From Aedes albopictus (taxonomy: Eukaryota; Arthropoda; Insecta; Diptera; Culicidae): a stretch of 64,000 nt of DNA. How positions within the stretch are numbered: the first letter of the stretch is position 1; each line of letters starts with the position of its first letter. The stretch is taken from the NCBI RefSeq assembly GCF_035046485.1, contig NC_085136.1:298569080-298633079 (forward strand). Reading direction: 5' to 3'. This document shows positions 22,668-33,437 of the stretch, one piece after another. Made by a program: the position numbers and the translations under genes. The notes under the pieces are model-generated. The model did no database searches, was not told the DNA's origin, and saw only the letters and a list, made by a program, of their open reading frames with translations.

Positions 22668-22765
22668 AGATTCTCGTGCCTGCCACATGATATAAGTACA
22701 CATGCAACATGATCATTGACAGAGAAAGCTCATGGTACAATAAGCTGAGAAGCAGGCTTTGTCCA
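22668..22765 (+). mobile_element. Feilai-like SINE 3' part resuming after the foldback element
   Basis: CTCGTGCCTGCCACATGAT, ATGATCATTGACAGAGAAAG and AAGCTGAGAAGCAGGCTTTG continue the SINE body whose head lies at 20275-20332, confirming that the foldback element split one SINE. Confidence 0.75.
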
Positions 22766-24190
22766 AGTTGTTATATTACACTGAGATAAAAAAAAAAATA
22801 CCTGAAACAAATGCTTCTGAAAATTTCACAAGGGGATGCTGAAACAAAAAAAAAAAAACTAACAGAAGCCCAACATTTGGTCTACCGTACCCTCTTATTC
22901 CTTAATAAGCAAAAATCAGTCTGCGAATTCTGGCCAATCTTGTACGTTAATCTGATGAATCTGTTCTAACAGATTTCTAGTCCAATTTCCAGGTTGTGTG
23001 TGACGGCTGATTTGTACGTGGAAAGAATGTGCAGCTAAAATGGCGTGATATCATAATGTTTCGCAGTGTTCAATTAATGATTTTGTTAATTCAAATGTGT
23101 CATTCTCGAACAAAAAACCGCTGCGTCATTTCCATATGCGATACCTTTATTCTATATTCTCTATAGCAGGGAAGTCTTTTCCCATCGCAAATTTAGAATT
23201 TTGTCAAGTTTATGTTCAATAAAGTACTGAATCCCGCTTTGACCAATCATACATCCGGTCAAGTTTCTGTTGTGAAAGGACAAACCATCTAAAGTTTCGT
23301 CAGAGAGTTAACGACTGGATCGGAATCCCTTACACCAGCTCCTTTCTCAAATTCCCACTAATTCGAGACCCAAAACAATTACGACTTCCACAAAATACAC
23401 ATACACACGGCAGGGCATCAGGCAGGTGTAACGACCGCACTTTTTTTTTGGGTCCCACATCGATCACTTTCCTATGAATGGAACTGCCCCACTATCACAC
23501 GGCTCTCCACACCTTCATGGAGTACGTTGCGATTGCGAAGCAGGGGTGACGATCTCCAATTACAAACATTGACTCCCGGCTTTCCTCGTAAAAATGTCCA
23601 AGTACTTTGAACTCGCCAAAAAAAAAAGGCACCTGGCGCTGATCGACCTGCCAGTGCCGTCGATGCCCGCCGCGGTGCTGATGGGGTTCCCAGAGGTTAT
23701 TTAATTTACAATGAATTTGGTGTGTGCAGTTTTATTTTTACATTACGCCGCGATTTGGTCGTTGAGTGTGGGTCGGGGCCCGGCCGACGACGTCGTCGAC
23801 CAACGGAATTCCGAGGAAAGTTGGGATTGAAGGCGCAGCATTTTTGACCGGTCGCACATCGCCGGTCCGTGTACGCCTGTTGTCGAAACCGATGATGGGT
23901 ATTGACGGCTTTGTTGGGCAGCTGTAGTGAAATTTGATCCTTGCCGAGCAAAAAATGTGTATTCGGTTGGTTTAATTCATGTTAATTGGTTTTTGTGGAG
24001 TAAGGAGCTTGCAATCATTGACGCAGTTGCGTGTAGTGCAAAATGATTGAATTTCTGGAGAAATGGAACGGGTGCGATGAACAGGTGACCCAGCTAAGCA
24101 TTAAAACGATATGCAAGAGTTTGGGCGTAAGATATGAGTCAATTTGTTTCGCAGAACTATCGTTAATGTCAAAACGTCTGTATTGGAGGA
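22766..24190. other. mostly unique region, including a GC-rich island at ~23440-23960
   Basis: No repeat was recognised. The island at 23440-23960 has higher GC and lacks the short-period repeats common nearby, with motifs such as GCCCGGCCGACGACGTCGTC. Its longest frames (for example 23706-23951 on the - strand) show no domain. It could be conserved non-coding or exon sequence of a neighbour gene. Confidence 0.4.
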
Positions 24191-24194
24191 CATA

Positions 24195-24330
24195 TTCTCG
24201 TGATACAGTTGAAATGGCCCTAAAAGCGTTGGTATTTAGCATGACTATGCTGAGGGTGACTGGTTCGATTCCCAGTCGGTCGAGGACAATTTAATTCTCT
24301 TCGTAAAATTTCTCAAAGAAAAACCTTCGA
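24195..24330 (+). mobile_element. Feilai-like SINE head fragment
   Basis: GCATGACTATGCTGAGGGTG followed by ACTGGTTCGATTCCCAGTCG is the tRNA-like B-box region of the SINE, and CTTCGTAAAATTTCTC continues it. The A-box end is decayed, and the 3' part beyond ~24330 is lost in short-period repeat. Confidence 0.75.
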
Positions 24331-24900
24331 GTATTTTCTCAGCTGTTCATTTGAATATTTTCTTAATAGCTTCTCCGTCAATTCGTATGAAACTTTCCCG
24401 GTTTTCATTAGAAATTCCTCTGGTATTTCCTGATTATTTCTTAGCAAATTTCCAACAGTGATTTATCAACAATTTTTAAGCAATTTAATTTCAAATTCTG
24501 CGGAATCATTCTCAGGATTTTATTTGGACTTGAGGATTTGTTCAGATTTTTTTTTTCAGGAACTCCTTAGGAGATTTTGGGTTTCCTCCTGAAATATCGT
24601 CAGACATATTCGTTACAAATCCATCACGAATTCTCCTGGTAATTTTTTTTATGAGTTTTTCAAACAACTTATTCAAAACTTCTCCACATCATTTCTTAGG
24701 AAATTCTTTCACGATCACGAACTCCCCAAAGTTTACTTCAGGAATTTATTAATTTGGTTATGAAATCATGCATTTATCTGACAATTCCCGAAGGAGTTCC
24801 ACTTAGAATTTCTTAAGAAATTTCCCCATATTTGCTTTAAAGAAATCTCCAACATATTACCAGAGGAAATTTTAATTGAATCGAAGGAAGAATACCCGAA
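24331..24900. repeat. degenerate TTCC/GGAATTTC repeat
   Basis: Recurrent AGAAATTCCT and TTCAGGAA words at irregular 12-24 base spacing, similar to the other degenerate blocks. Confidence 0.5.
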
Positions 24901-25189
24901 CGGAAGTTTGTGGATAAAGGGAGCTATCCATTTTGAATTAAAAAAACCTTATTAATCCACCTAGCGGTGATGGCGCCTTTCTCGTGCCTTAGAAAACCCA
25001 TTTCAACAAAACTCAAGTGACATGATGATGAATATCGCACTTTCATGCGTATAATAAATATCCATTTCACACCACCATAAATCATTTCGTTAATCTTTTT
25101 TAAAGTTTTTATTTCTGTATATTTTAACCTAGGCTAATTCTACAATTTATCGTTTCTCTGGCTTTTGATGTTTGAGCCTCAAACCCTTA

Positions 25190-26290
25190 AGAAAAAACCG
25201 CTATTTTAAAATTTCAGCCGCCACGTTGGATTTAAGTCCGCGATCTTGTATACTCTGGTCGCCATTTTTGGACTTTAGACTTCTTCCCCATACCAGATAT
25301 ACCTATTTTGTATGGTTTTAGAGCCTAAAACTTCATTGAACAGCCGCCATCTTGAATTTTGAAGCCGCCATCTTGGATTTTAGGTGGCCATCGTTGATAT
25401 TCTGGTCACCATTTTCGGACTCCAGACCACTTCCCCATATCAAATATACCCATACTGCATGGTTTTAGAGCCTAAAACTCCATTAAACAGCCGCCATCTT
25501 GGGTTTTAGGCGGCCATCTTGGATATTCTAATCGCCATTTTTGGACTTCAGACATCTTCCTCATACCAAATATACCCAATACCCATATTTCATGGTTTTA
25601 GGGCCTAATACTCCATTAAATAGCCGCCATCTTAAATTTTGAGCCGCTGTCTTGGATTTTATGCCGCCATCTTGGATATACTGGTAGCCATTTTTGGACT
25701 CCGGGCATCTTCTGCATATCAAATATACCCACACACTTAATTTAGAATGCCGAATCTCGGTTTACAAATGGCGAGATTTTCACAGCCGAGTAGTCAGCTA
25801 AATGTTTTGATGATGCCGAGAATCAGTATAGCACGCCCTATTGCTAAGCAACCTGCCATCTTGTTAGCTAAGTCTCGGGTAAAATTCAGAAACCGAGATT
25901 TGCACAGCCGAGCTCGTGAAACATAACTAAGTGTGCATATTGCATGGTTTTAGGGGCCTAAAACTCCCTTGAAGCAGTCATCTTGGATTTTAGGCGGCCG
26001 TCTTTGATATTCTGGTCGCCATTTCTGGACTCCAGAGCTCTTCCCCATATCAAATATACCCATATTGCCTGGTTTTAGAGCCTAAAACTCCAATGAACAG
26101 CCACCATATTGATTGTTGAGCCACCATCTTGGATTTTAGTCCGCCAGCTTTGATATTCTGGTCGCCATTTTTGGACTCACATTTTCCCCATACAAAATAT
26201 ACCCATATCACATGGTAGTAGGGCCTAAAACTTCATAAAATATCCGCCATTTTAAATTTGGAGCCGACATCGTGGAATTTACGGTCTCCA
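25190..26290 (+). repeat. ~146-bp degenerate tandem repeat rich in GCCGCCATCTTGG
   Basis: Each unit holds two or three GCCGCCATCTTGGATTTT-like words, a CTGGTCGCCATTTTTGGACT word, a TTCCCCATA...AAATATACCC word and an ATGGTTTTAGAGCCTAAAAC word. The last recurs near 25313, 25459, 25592, 25943, 26069 and 26213. Spacing is about 130-147 apart from the unit split by the 204-bp insertion at 25732. The repeated word resembles the YY1/Pho binding consensus. Confidence 0.85.
25732..25935. mobile_element. 204-bp MITE inside the tandem array
   Basis: CACACTTAATTTA at the left is matched by TAACTAAGTGTG at the right, interrupting one array unit between ATACCC and CATATTGCATGG. The interior carries AATCTCGGTTTAC and AAACCGAGATT words like those at 37884-38074. 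Confidence 0.7.
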
Positions 26291-26561
26291 GTGTTGATTT
26301 CTGCACAGAATTCGTCAACCATGCTAAAGGTTACACAAATCACCGCAGTTTGATGTGTCGCGTAATGGGACTTGGTTCAGTTTGATATACGGCCAGTTCT
26401 ACCGGTGCACCGCAGTGCTGGTCCGGATCACTGACTTGGCTACGCCCTGACAATTTTCAATAGCAAACAATGCGGTAAATTTCTGGTTCGATTCGAGCCA
26501 TAATCCGAAAAATCGGCCGATGGGAAGTGCCTTAAAAGTGAGTAAACTTTTTTGTACTCAG

Positions 26562-26606
26562 ACATACATACACACACACACATACACACACATGCATATA
26601 CACAGA
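26562..26606. repeat. (CA)n-type microsatellite
   Basis: Alternating ACACACACAT and ATACACACACA tracts directly precede the 5'-truncated R1-like LINE. Confidence 0.85.
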
Positions 26607-26611
26607 CATCA

Positions 26612-26927
26612 TGGATGGCCTCTATGGTCAAATGGCAGCGCGCGTGGGACAGTTCCACCAAAGGAAGGTGGACCCATAGGTTGATACCAAGGGTAGATAG
26701 TTGGATTAATAGGCGCCATGAGGAAGTTACATTCCACCTGACACAGGTCTTTGCAGGTCATGGTTGCTTCCGACAGTATCTACACCGTTTCGGGCATGCG
26801 GATTCTCCCGAATGCCCAGTGTGCAATGGTTTAGAGGAAACGGCGGAACACGTTTTGTTCGTGTGCCCGCGTTTTCGCACAATGCGTGACCGCATGCTTG
26901 CCACATGCGGGGAGGACACAAACCCGG
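26612..26927 (+). pseudogene. R1-like LINE ORF2 C-terminus, part before the nested LINE
   Basis: The frame reads MASMVKWQRAWDSSTKGRWT, a Trp/Gly-rich linker, then the Cys/His motif CPVCNGLEETAEHVLFVCPR and CGEDTNP, typical of the region after RT in R1-clade LINEs. The copy is 5'-truncated at the microsatellite. It is interrupted at 26927 by an LOA-like LINE, and the last 194 bases are repeated exactly at 33244-33437, where the frame continues (DNLVQRMCRDEFGWNAVST) to a stop at 33554-33556. The inserted element, not decay, breaks this copy. Confidence 0.88.
26734..26927 (+). repeat. 194-bp target-site duplication, left copy
   Basis: Identical to 33244-33437 at every base compared (constant offset 6510). 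It begins CCACCTGACACAGG and ends GGACACAAACCCGG. The two copies bracket the LOA-like LINE. Confidence 0.93.
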
Positions 26928-27312
26928 CTGTTCGAGTCCGTATGAAGTTGATCATCAATATTAACTTCTTTTCTCGATCAGCCTAGATAGCTGTGTAGTG
27001 TCGGTAGCGATTGTCTCAATTGGCTAAGAATAACACTACGGACCGCCTGTTCCGGTGGTAAGAATCCACCAACAGGTGACCCCTAATTCATGGTGTGATG
27101 CGGCTTTATGCTTACCGTGCCTAGGAATGAATGGCTAGGGGGGTCTAATAAAAACCTAACCGCTAACGGAGCCTGTGGAGTACCAGGGCGCCCTCCACAG
27201 TATGTAGCCCTTACTGCGCTAACCGGAGCAATGGTACAGTGGACCTTGTGTTTCTCCGAGACAATCAGCTGCCCTTCTTTAGTCTCACTTGAGGCTAAAT
27301 AAGGGCGGGATT

Positions 27313-27507
27313 ATGAAGATGTTGTTAATTAGTTTAAATTTTCACCTATATGGTTTCGCATTATGCGATTTACACAGTGTATTCTGTGTATCCTCGCCTT
27401 TGGCGTTCTCCAATCGATACCGATTTGGTTTTATTGTTGCTGTTCTTTGTTGTGCTGCTGTTGCGAAGAGTTTAATCTTACCTAGTTTGGGTAGTGGCTA
27501 CGGTTAG
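27313..27507 (+). CDS. short upstream ORF in the LOA-like LINE (64 aa), function unknown
   Basis: ATG at 27313 opens a hydrophobic, cysteine-containing frame (MKMLLISLNFHLYGFALC at the start) that ends at 27505-27507, overlapping the open frame of ORF2 by about 30 bases. An equivalent frame is in the - strand LINE copy (57123 down to 56938) with several amino-acid differences. ORF2 has no ATG near its start, so this frame could matter for translation, or be fortuitous. Confidence 0.35.
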   Translation: MKMLLISLNFHLYGFALCDLHSVFCVSSPLAFSNRYRFGFIVAVLCCAAVAKSLILPSLGSGYG

Positions 27508-28289
27508 GATAGCTCAGATCAACCTTCAGCATAAAAGAACAGCAACGATCAATCTTTGCAGACTTATGCAAAATGGTACAGCCCAAGTGGCCTTGGTACA
27601 AGAACCTTACTTTCGTAAGGGAAATTTCTATCTAGGAAACCTTGTGAACCCGGTGTTTGCCACTTTCAGTAAACATGAAATGGCAAACTCGCGTGTCATG
27701 CCTCGAGCCTGTGTGCTTGTCAACAACGCAATAGTTGCTACACTGATCTCTGAACTAACCACCAGAGATGTATGTGCTATCACAATTGATGTATCTGTTG
27801 GAAACCTCAACAGGAAATACGTCTATTGTTCTGTGTATTTACCACATGATGAACCATCCCCTACGGATGCTTTCAAACAAGTCATCGCATACTGCACTTC
27901 AAAAGGCCTTCCGCTAATTGTTGGCAGTGATGCTAATGCTCACCATATCATCTGGGGCAGCTCAGACATTAACTTGAGAGGCTCCAGTTTGATGGAGTAC
28001 TTAAGTAGTACAGATCTTGCATTACTTAACATAGGCAACCGCCCAACCTTCATGGTATCTGCTAGAGAGGAAGTGTTAGATATAACGCTTTGCTCTAGCA
28101 GAATTAGTCACGAGCTGACCAATTGGCATGTGTCAGATGAAGAATCTTTATCTGACCATCGCTATATCTTTTTTGAACATTTAAATGTTACTTCGCAAAC
28201 ATTGCGTTTCAGGAATCCTCGGTCAACAAACTGGGATCTTTATACTGATTTGGTTGCAGCCAAATTTCATGGATATTCACCATCCATTG
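27476..28289 (+). pseudogene. LOA-like LINE ORF2, endonuclease part
   Basis: The frame is open from 27476 (after a TAA at 27473-27475) with no ATG near the start. It encodes an AP endonuclease domain: RIAQINLQHK (N-terminal strand), VQEPYF (catalytic Glu), GSDANAHH (Asp/Asn pair), TFMVSAREEVLDITLC and the terminal SDHRYIFF (Asp-His). The endonuclease would nick target DNA to prime reverse transcription. Coding stops at 28289, where a hAT-like element with an 8-bp duplication interrupts the gene. The frame resumes in phase at 30133, so only the insertion separates this half from the RT half. Confidence 0.88.
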
Positions 28290-30124
28290 TAGGGATGTAG
28301 TACCGGTAGTACCGGTACCGAAAATCCCGGTATTACCGACCAATTTTTGGTACCGAAATACCGGTACTGACTGGGCCTTGGTACCGGTACTTTCGGTACT
28401 AGGAAATCTCTCCCTAAGTGTTGAAATCCGGTCATTAGTATAGCCAATATGTAATGGAAATAATCGAAAACATTCAAAACCAAGTACTCGACAAACAAAC
28501 GTTTAATATATGAAACCTTTCTGCAAATCCAGGATATCATAGTAATGATTGGTTTATTGAACGTTGAATGTTGGAATAGTAGTTTACGCAACAAGGTGCA
28601 CAGAATGAAGATTTTTACAGCATGAGTCGTACATTTATCCAATGAGGCTTTTTTCTCGACTTCAAAGTTTTTAAATTTATTTCACTTCAATGTTTTTAAA
28701 TTTATTGAATAATTTATTGAATAATTAAATTTTCCGAGGGGGGGGGGGTGACATAACAGAAAATCGAAATTTGTGTCAGCCTAATTTGGTATGAGAAAAT
28801 AGGCCTTTTCCTGGCAGATTTGCGTGAGGTAAAACAGTCTATAACGATGAGAAAGTGCAAAATTGATTTACTATAGATTTAAATAAAACTTGTTGATTAG
28901 GGTTTCTTGTTTTTTTTTTTCAGTTTTTGAAGGAATCAAGGAAAATACAGTTTAATGTTCTTCTGTCTTCACCTAGCAGATATCCATTTGAATTTTGCTA
29001 TATGTAAGGTTGTTCCTGTTGTGACCCCGTAACGTGGGTAGATCACCTTAGAATGGTGCGTTGCGGTGTAAGATCTACCAAATCAAATTTTGATCTTGAT
29101 ATTTACCGTATTTTTGAATATTCCAAGATCAAAGTTTGATGCTCTTTTCCTTATGTTCTGTAGTATTTGTGTTTCAATGTATTGCTAATTAACATTTTAT
29201 TTCAGCAGGATTCAGGCAAATGTATCGCACAATATAAATAATATTTTAAAAATATGTAACTGTGGCGAGCGTATCACTAATATGTAGCTTATTTGACGTA
29301 CGATGTTAATATTATTTTATACATATTTCAGATTATCAACCGAAGAGTCTAGTAATTCAACCAAATGCCAACAAGATGACGAGGAAACCAGGATGAATTG
29401 GACAGACAACTGATTCGAAGCAGTCTAACAATGGTGTGCCTGAAAGTTAACCAAGCGTATCCTTTGGAGTTTACTCTTCCACTAACAACACCCAAATTCC
29501 CGTGACACCTAGGCCTGAGAGATCGTAGTTGTCTACATTTTTCATAGGTGTCCAAAACTATCCATCCTTTCCCATTCCTCAGCAGTCGCAAGGACGTGGC
29601 CAGGACAGTGCTCGACCATTGGAGGATTGCGTCAGTCTTGTCTAAGAGTCAGAGATTAGTCCCAAATCTTTGTGCTTTGGTTCGGACGGGAAGGAGGCAA
29701 CCCTCATAACAGCGGTCTAGGACTGTACCACCTACGAATTTGTGCGACTCGCTTAATGCTAATGCTAATGCTAATGTAAGGTTGTTCCTGTTTTATTTTA
29801 GACTGGCTAAGGTTCTGCCTGTAAAACTTCTCAGAAGCTAAACAATATCTCTAAAACTGTTTCATACAGCTAATTTATTTCTATATTTTTTATCTATCTA
29901 TATTTTTTGTTCAATTCGGAACATCAGGGTCCGATTTTGTGGTATCCCTGAAAACCGGAATTCACAAAAGTCTGGTAAATGGTAGATTTTATTGTACTAA
30001 ATATATTACTCTTCATTTTAGTGAAAAATCTCCAGTACCGGTATTTTACCGGTACTACCGGTACTGTGAGTCTCAGTACCGAAATACCGGTACTCACCAA
30101 AAGTGGTCGGTACTGCGACCCCTA
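28290..30124. mobile_element. hAT-like non-autonomous element (1835 bp) inside the LINE ORF
   Basis: The ends are TAGGGATGTAGTACCGG and, inverted, TAGGGGTCGCAGTACCGA, fitting the hAT pattern. ATCCATTG at 28282-28289 and 30125-30132 is an 8-bp target duplication, the hAT length. GTACCGGTA words are dense in both subterminal regions (28300-28400 and 30030-30115), likely transposase-binding repeats. No transposase was recognised; part of the interior is a further insertion at 29021-29773. Confidence 0.87.
29021..29773 (+). mobile_element. retroposed element nested in the hAT-like element
   Basis: A 753-bp insert lies between perfect 19-nt duplications (ATGTAAGGTTGTTCCTGTT at 29002-29020 and 29774-29792). 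It starts GTGACCCCGTAACGTGGG and ends in a short repeat tail, TAATGCTAATGCTAATGCTA, typical of LINE-mobilised copies. No protein domain is recognised. It could be a SINE or a 5'-truncated LINE 3' end. Confidence 0.82.
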
Positions 30125-32981
30125 ATCCATTGACACTCCAAGTGATTTAGATGATGCCGTTGATACTACAACGACCTTCATCATGGAAGCTTTTGAAGAA
30201 GCATGCCCTCTACGGTCTGTGAAGATCACAAGAGGAACCCCTTAGTGGAACTCTGATCTGGCGAAACTCAGGAAACAATGTAGAAAGAGTTGGAACAGAC
30301 GACGTTCGGCTGGTTCGGAGGCTTTCAGGCCGGCTCGCAAGGCCTACAGGAAAGCTCTCCGGTCTGCTGAACGATCCGGCTGGAAAAACCTTTGTACAAA
30401 TGTTTCCAGCTTGAGTGAAGTCAGTCGGTTAAACAAAATCCTTGCGAAATCTAAGGATTTCCGGGTGAACGAACTTCGTTTGCCAAATGGCGATCTGACT
30501 TCCTCTGATGAGGAAGTTCTGGAATGCTTATTCAGCACACACTTCCCTGGATGTGTGGATATTACATCTTCGGATGATCCTGATGTCTTTTCTTGTAGTT
30601 ATGATTCTTTAGCTTCGGCTCGGAGTATTGTAACTATAGAATCGATTGAGTGGGCTCTTAATAGCTTTGCTCCTTTCAAATCTCCTGGGGCAGATGGGAT
30701 TTATCCTATTTTGCTTCAGAAGGGATTTGATTATTTCAAACATGTTTTGAAAAAACTACTTGTTTGCAGTTTTGCTACAGGGTATATTCCCAAACCCTGG
30801 AGGGATATTACTGTAAAGTTTATTCCGAAAGTGGGTCGTGCGTCGTATGAAGAAGCAAAGAGTTTCAGACCTATCAGTTTGACCTCTTTTCTTCTGAAAT
30901 GCTTAGAACGCATTGTGGATCATCACATCCGTGATGTTCATCTGGCCAACGTGCCTCTTCATGTGAACCAACATGCCTACCAATCTGGTAAGTCCACTGT
31001 GACTCTTTTACACAAGGTTGTTTACGATATCGAGAAAGCATTCGCTCAAAAGCAATCTTGTTTGGGAGTTTTCTTAGATATCGAGGGTGCCTTTGACAAC
31101 GTGCCTTTCGATGCTATATTGGAAGCCGCACGGAGTCATGGTATATCTCCAATGATTTCCAATTGGATTCACCAAATGCTCAAAAACCGATATCTCTTCT
31201 CGACATTGCGTCTAGCAGGGATTAGGAAATTGAGTGTTTGTGGATGCCCCCAAGGGGGAGTCTTATCACCGCTTTTGTGGAATCTCGTAGCAGATACGCT
31301 ATTGACGCAACTCAATAATAGCGGTTTTCCTACTTATGGTTTTGCCGACGACTACCTAACATTGTTAGTTGGTATGTGCATCAGCACCCTTTTCGACCTG
31401 ATGCAAAACGCTCTTCAGGTAGTTGAGGGTTGGTGTCGCCAATATGGCCTTTCGGTTAATCCGAGTAAAACATCTATTGTTCTTTTCACGGAAAGGCGAA
31501 ACCGTAATGGCGTTCGACCTTTGCGTCTCATTGATTCTGAAATCGATGTGACTGAACAGGTAAAGTACGTTGGAGTCATTCTTGATTCCAAGCTTTCCTG
31601 AACACCTCACATTGAGTTCAGAATCAAGAAAGCTTGTATGGCCTTCGGGCAATGCCGGCGTACTTTTGGTACAACTTGGGGTCTAAAACCCAAGTATATC
31701 AAATGGATTTACACAACTGTGGTTCGGCCAATATTGGCTTATGGATGTCTTGTGTGGTGGCAAAAGGGTGAAGTGAGAACGGTCCAATCAAAATTAGGCC
31801 ATCTCCAAAGGATGTGCTTAATGGCGATGTCTGGAGCGTTCTCTTCAACTCCTACGGCAGCGCTAGAAGTTCTCTTTGACGTTGCCCCACTACACATTCA
31901 TCTCAAACAAGAAGCCCTTTCTTGCACTTACCGGTTACGGGTACTCGGTCTACTAGAGGAAACTCCTGTGAACCGCAGTTCAACACACACCTCGTTGTTT
32001 CCACTTTTGGTGAATTGGGACAAAATTGTCCTTGCTCCAAGTGATCTTACAATTGCTTGTAATTTTCCATATAGGACATTTTCCACGAAATTCCCTTCCC
32101 GGGAAGAGTGGACATCTGGTTATCTGGAAAGAAGTATTTCAGACGGCATCGTATGTTACACTGGTGGCTCCCTTCTCGAAGGTCGAGCAGGTGCTGGTAT
32201 TTATTCTCGTGAGCTAAGGCTGTATCAGTCTTACTCACTTGGTAGACACTGCACCGTTTTTCAGGCCGAAATCTTTGCTCTTATGTGTGGAGTGCAATCA
32301 GCACTTCAGCAGCACGTAATGGGCAAAGTAATATACTTCTGTTCAGATAGCCAGGCTGCTATTAAAGCACTTGCTTCGGCCAACTCCAGGTCGAAGATAG
32401 TTTTCGCTTGTCGAACTCAAATCGAGGAGCTGAATTCAGCAAACGCTGTTCACCTTCTATGGGTACCTGGTCATTCTTCCATCGCTGGAAATGAATTGGC
32501 TGATGAGTTAGCTCGCTCTGGAGCATCACATGACTTCATTGGCCCTGAGCCAGCTATTCCGATATCGAAGTGTTGGATTAAGCTTCAGATTCACACCTGG
32601 GCTGTCACTCAACACAGACAATATTGGAATAGTTTGGAGCCATGTCGTCAAACCAAATTGTATAGTGCTGAGCCATCTCTACGGGTGGCGAAGTATCTAA
32701 TTAATCTGTCTAAGCAGAATTGCAGCATGCTGGTCAAAGCATTGACTGGCCACTGCCGACTCAGCTATCACATGGCGAATATTCAGCAAGCTGATTCATT
32801 TGCCTGTGATAGCTGTGAATCCGATTATGTAACTTCGTATCATTTGATATGTAACTGTCCAGTTTTCGCGCAACTGCGTTTCCGAGTATTCGGTAAACAC
32901 TTATTAAGTGAAACTGACTTCAGAAACCTGAATCCTCAGGATATTCTGTTGTTCTTAACCCGCTGTGGTAAAGAGCTATAG
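30125..32981 (+). pseudogene. LOA-like LINE ORF2, reverse transcriptase and RNase H part
   Basis: Domains in order: linker (to ~30640), RT fingers (SPGADGIYPILLQKG, FIPKVGR, RPISLTSFLLKCLERIV), palm (FLDIEGAFDNVPF with catalytic Asp; GCPQGGVLSPLLWNL; FADDYLTLL with the catalytic pair), a thumb region, RNase H (32140-32530: FQAEIFAL, CSDSQAA, GNELADELAR) and a C-terminal Cys/His motif (CDSCESDYVTSYHLIC). Two nonsense codons each stand where Trp is expected: TAG at 30243-30245 (after RGTP) and TGA at 31599-31601 (after DSKLS). The first RNase H aspartate is changed, YTGGS instead of YTDGS, by GGT at 32163-32165. The RT core is otherwise intact. This copy is dead but recent. Confidence 0.9.
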
Positions 32982-33243
32982 GCTCTCTTTCGCTTTATGC
33001 GTTATTACAATGCCCTTTTCAGGGCGCTGTTTGAACCCATTGTGGTACGCTTGTGCGTTAGTACCCTCTTCCAGGGTATTTTTCCTATTTCCCTACCTGT
33101 CCCTATCCCCATCCAAATCCTTTTTCCTTCCTTTTCCCTCAGGTAGATGATGAAATAGGCTGTTATTTTGGCGATGGCACAAATGTCCCAAATGGAGGAT
33201 AACGTGCCTCTGGAGCCGGCCTTCTGATACCTGATACCTGATA
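32982..33243 (+). other. 3' UTR and repeat tail of the LOA-like LINE
   Basis: About 240 bases of non-coding sequence end in tandem TGATACC units instead of poly(A). The junction with the duplicated R1 sequence is at 33243/33244. Confidence 0.8.
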
Positions 33244-33437
33244 CCACCTGACACAGGTCTTTGCAGGTCATGGTTGCTTCCGACAGTATCTACACCGTTT
33301 CGGGCATGCGGATTCTCCCGAATGCCCAGTGTGCAATGGTTTAGAGGAAACGGCGGAACACGTTTTGTTCGTGTGCCCGCGTTTTCGCACAATGCGTGAC
33401 CGCATGCTTGCCACATGCGGGGAGGACACAAACCCGG
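33244..33437 (+). repeat. 194-bp target-site duplication, right copy
   Basis: Exact repeat of 26734-26927. Its downstream neighbour continues the R1-like ORF2, showing that this is the far side of the broken host element. Confidence 0.93.

Larger units (their letters stand above)
26928..33243 (+). mobile_element. LOA/Lian-like LINE, essentially full length, interrupted by a hAT-like element
   Basis: A non-LTR retrotransposon with one large ORF encoding an AP-type endonuclease, a reverse transcriptase and an RNase H, then a 3' UTR ending in a TGATACC repeat tail (33225-33243). Removing the 1835-bp hAT-like insertion leaves about 4.5 kb, close to what I recall for Lian elements of Aedes (LOA clade, single ORF). 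No gag ORF is present. Sequence shared with the - strand copy begins near 26964, so the first ~36 bases may be extra 5' nucleotides added at insertion. The element sits between 194-bp perfect duplications of R1-like sequence. Clade assignment is from motif recognition only. Confidence 0.88.
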
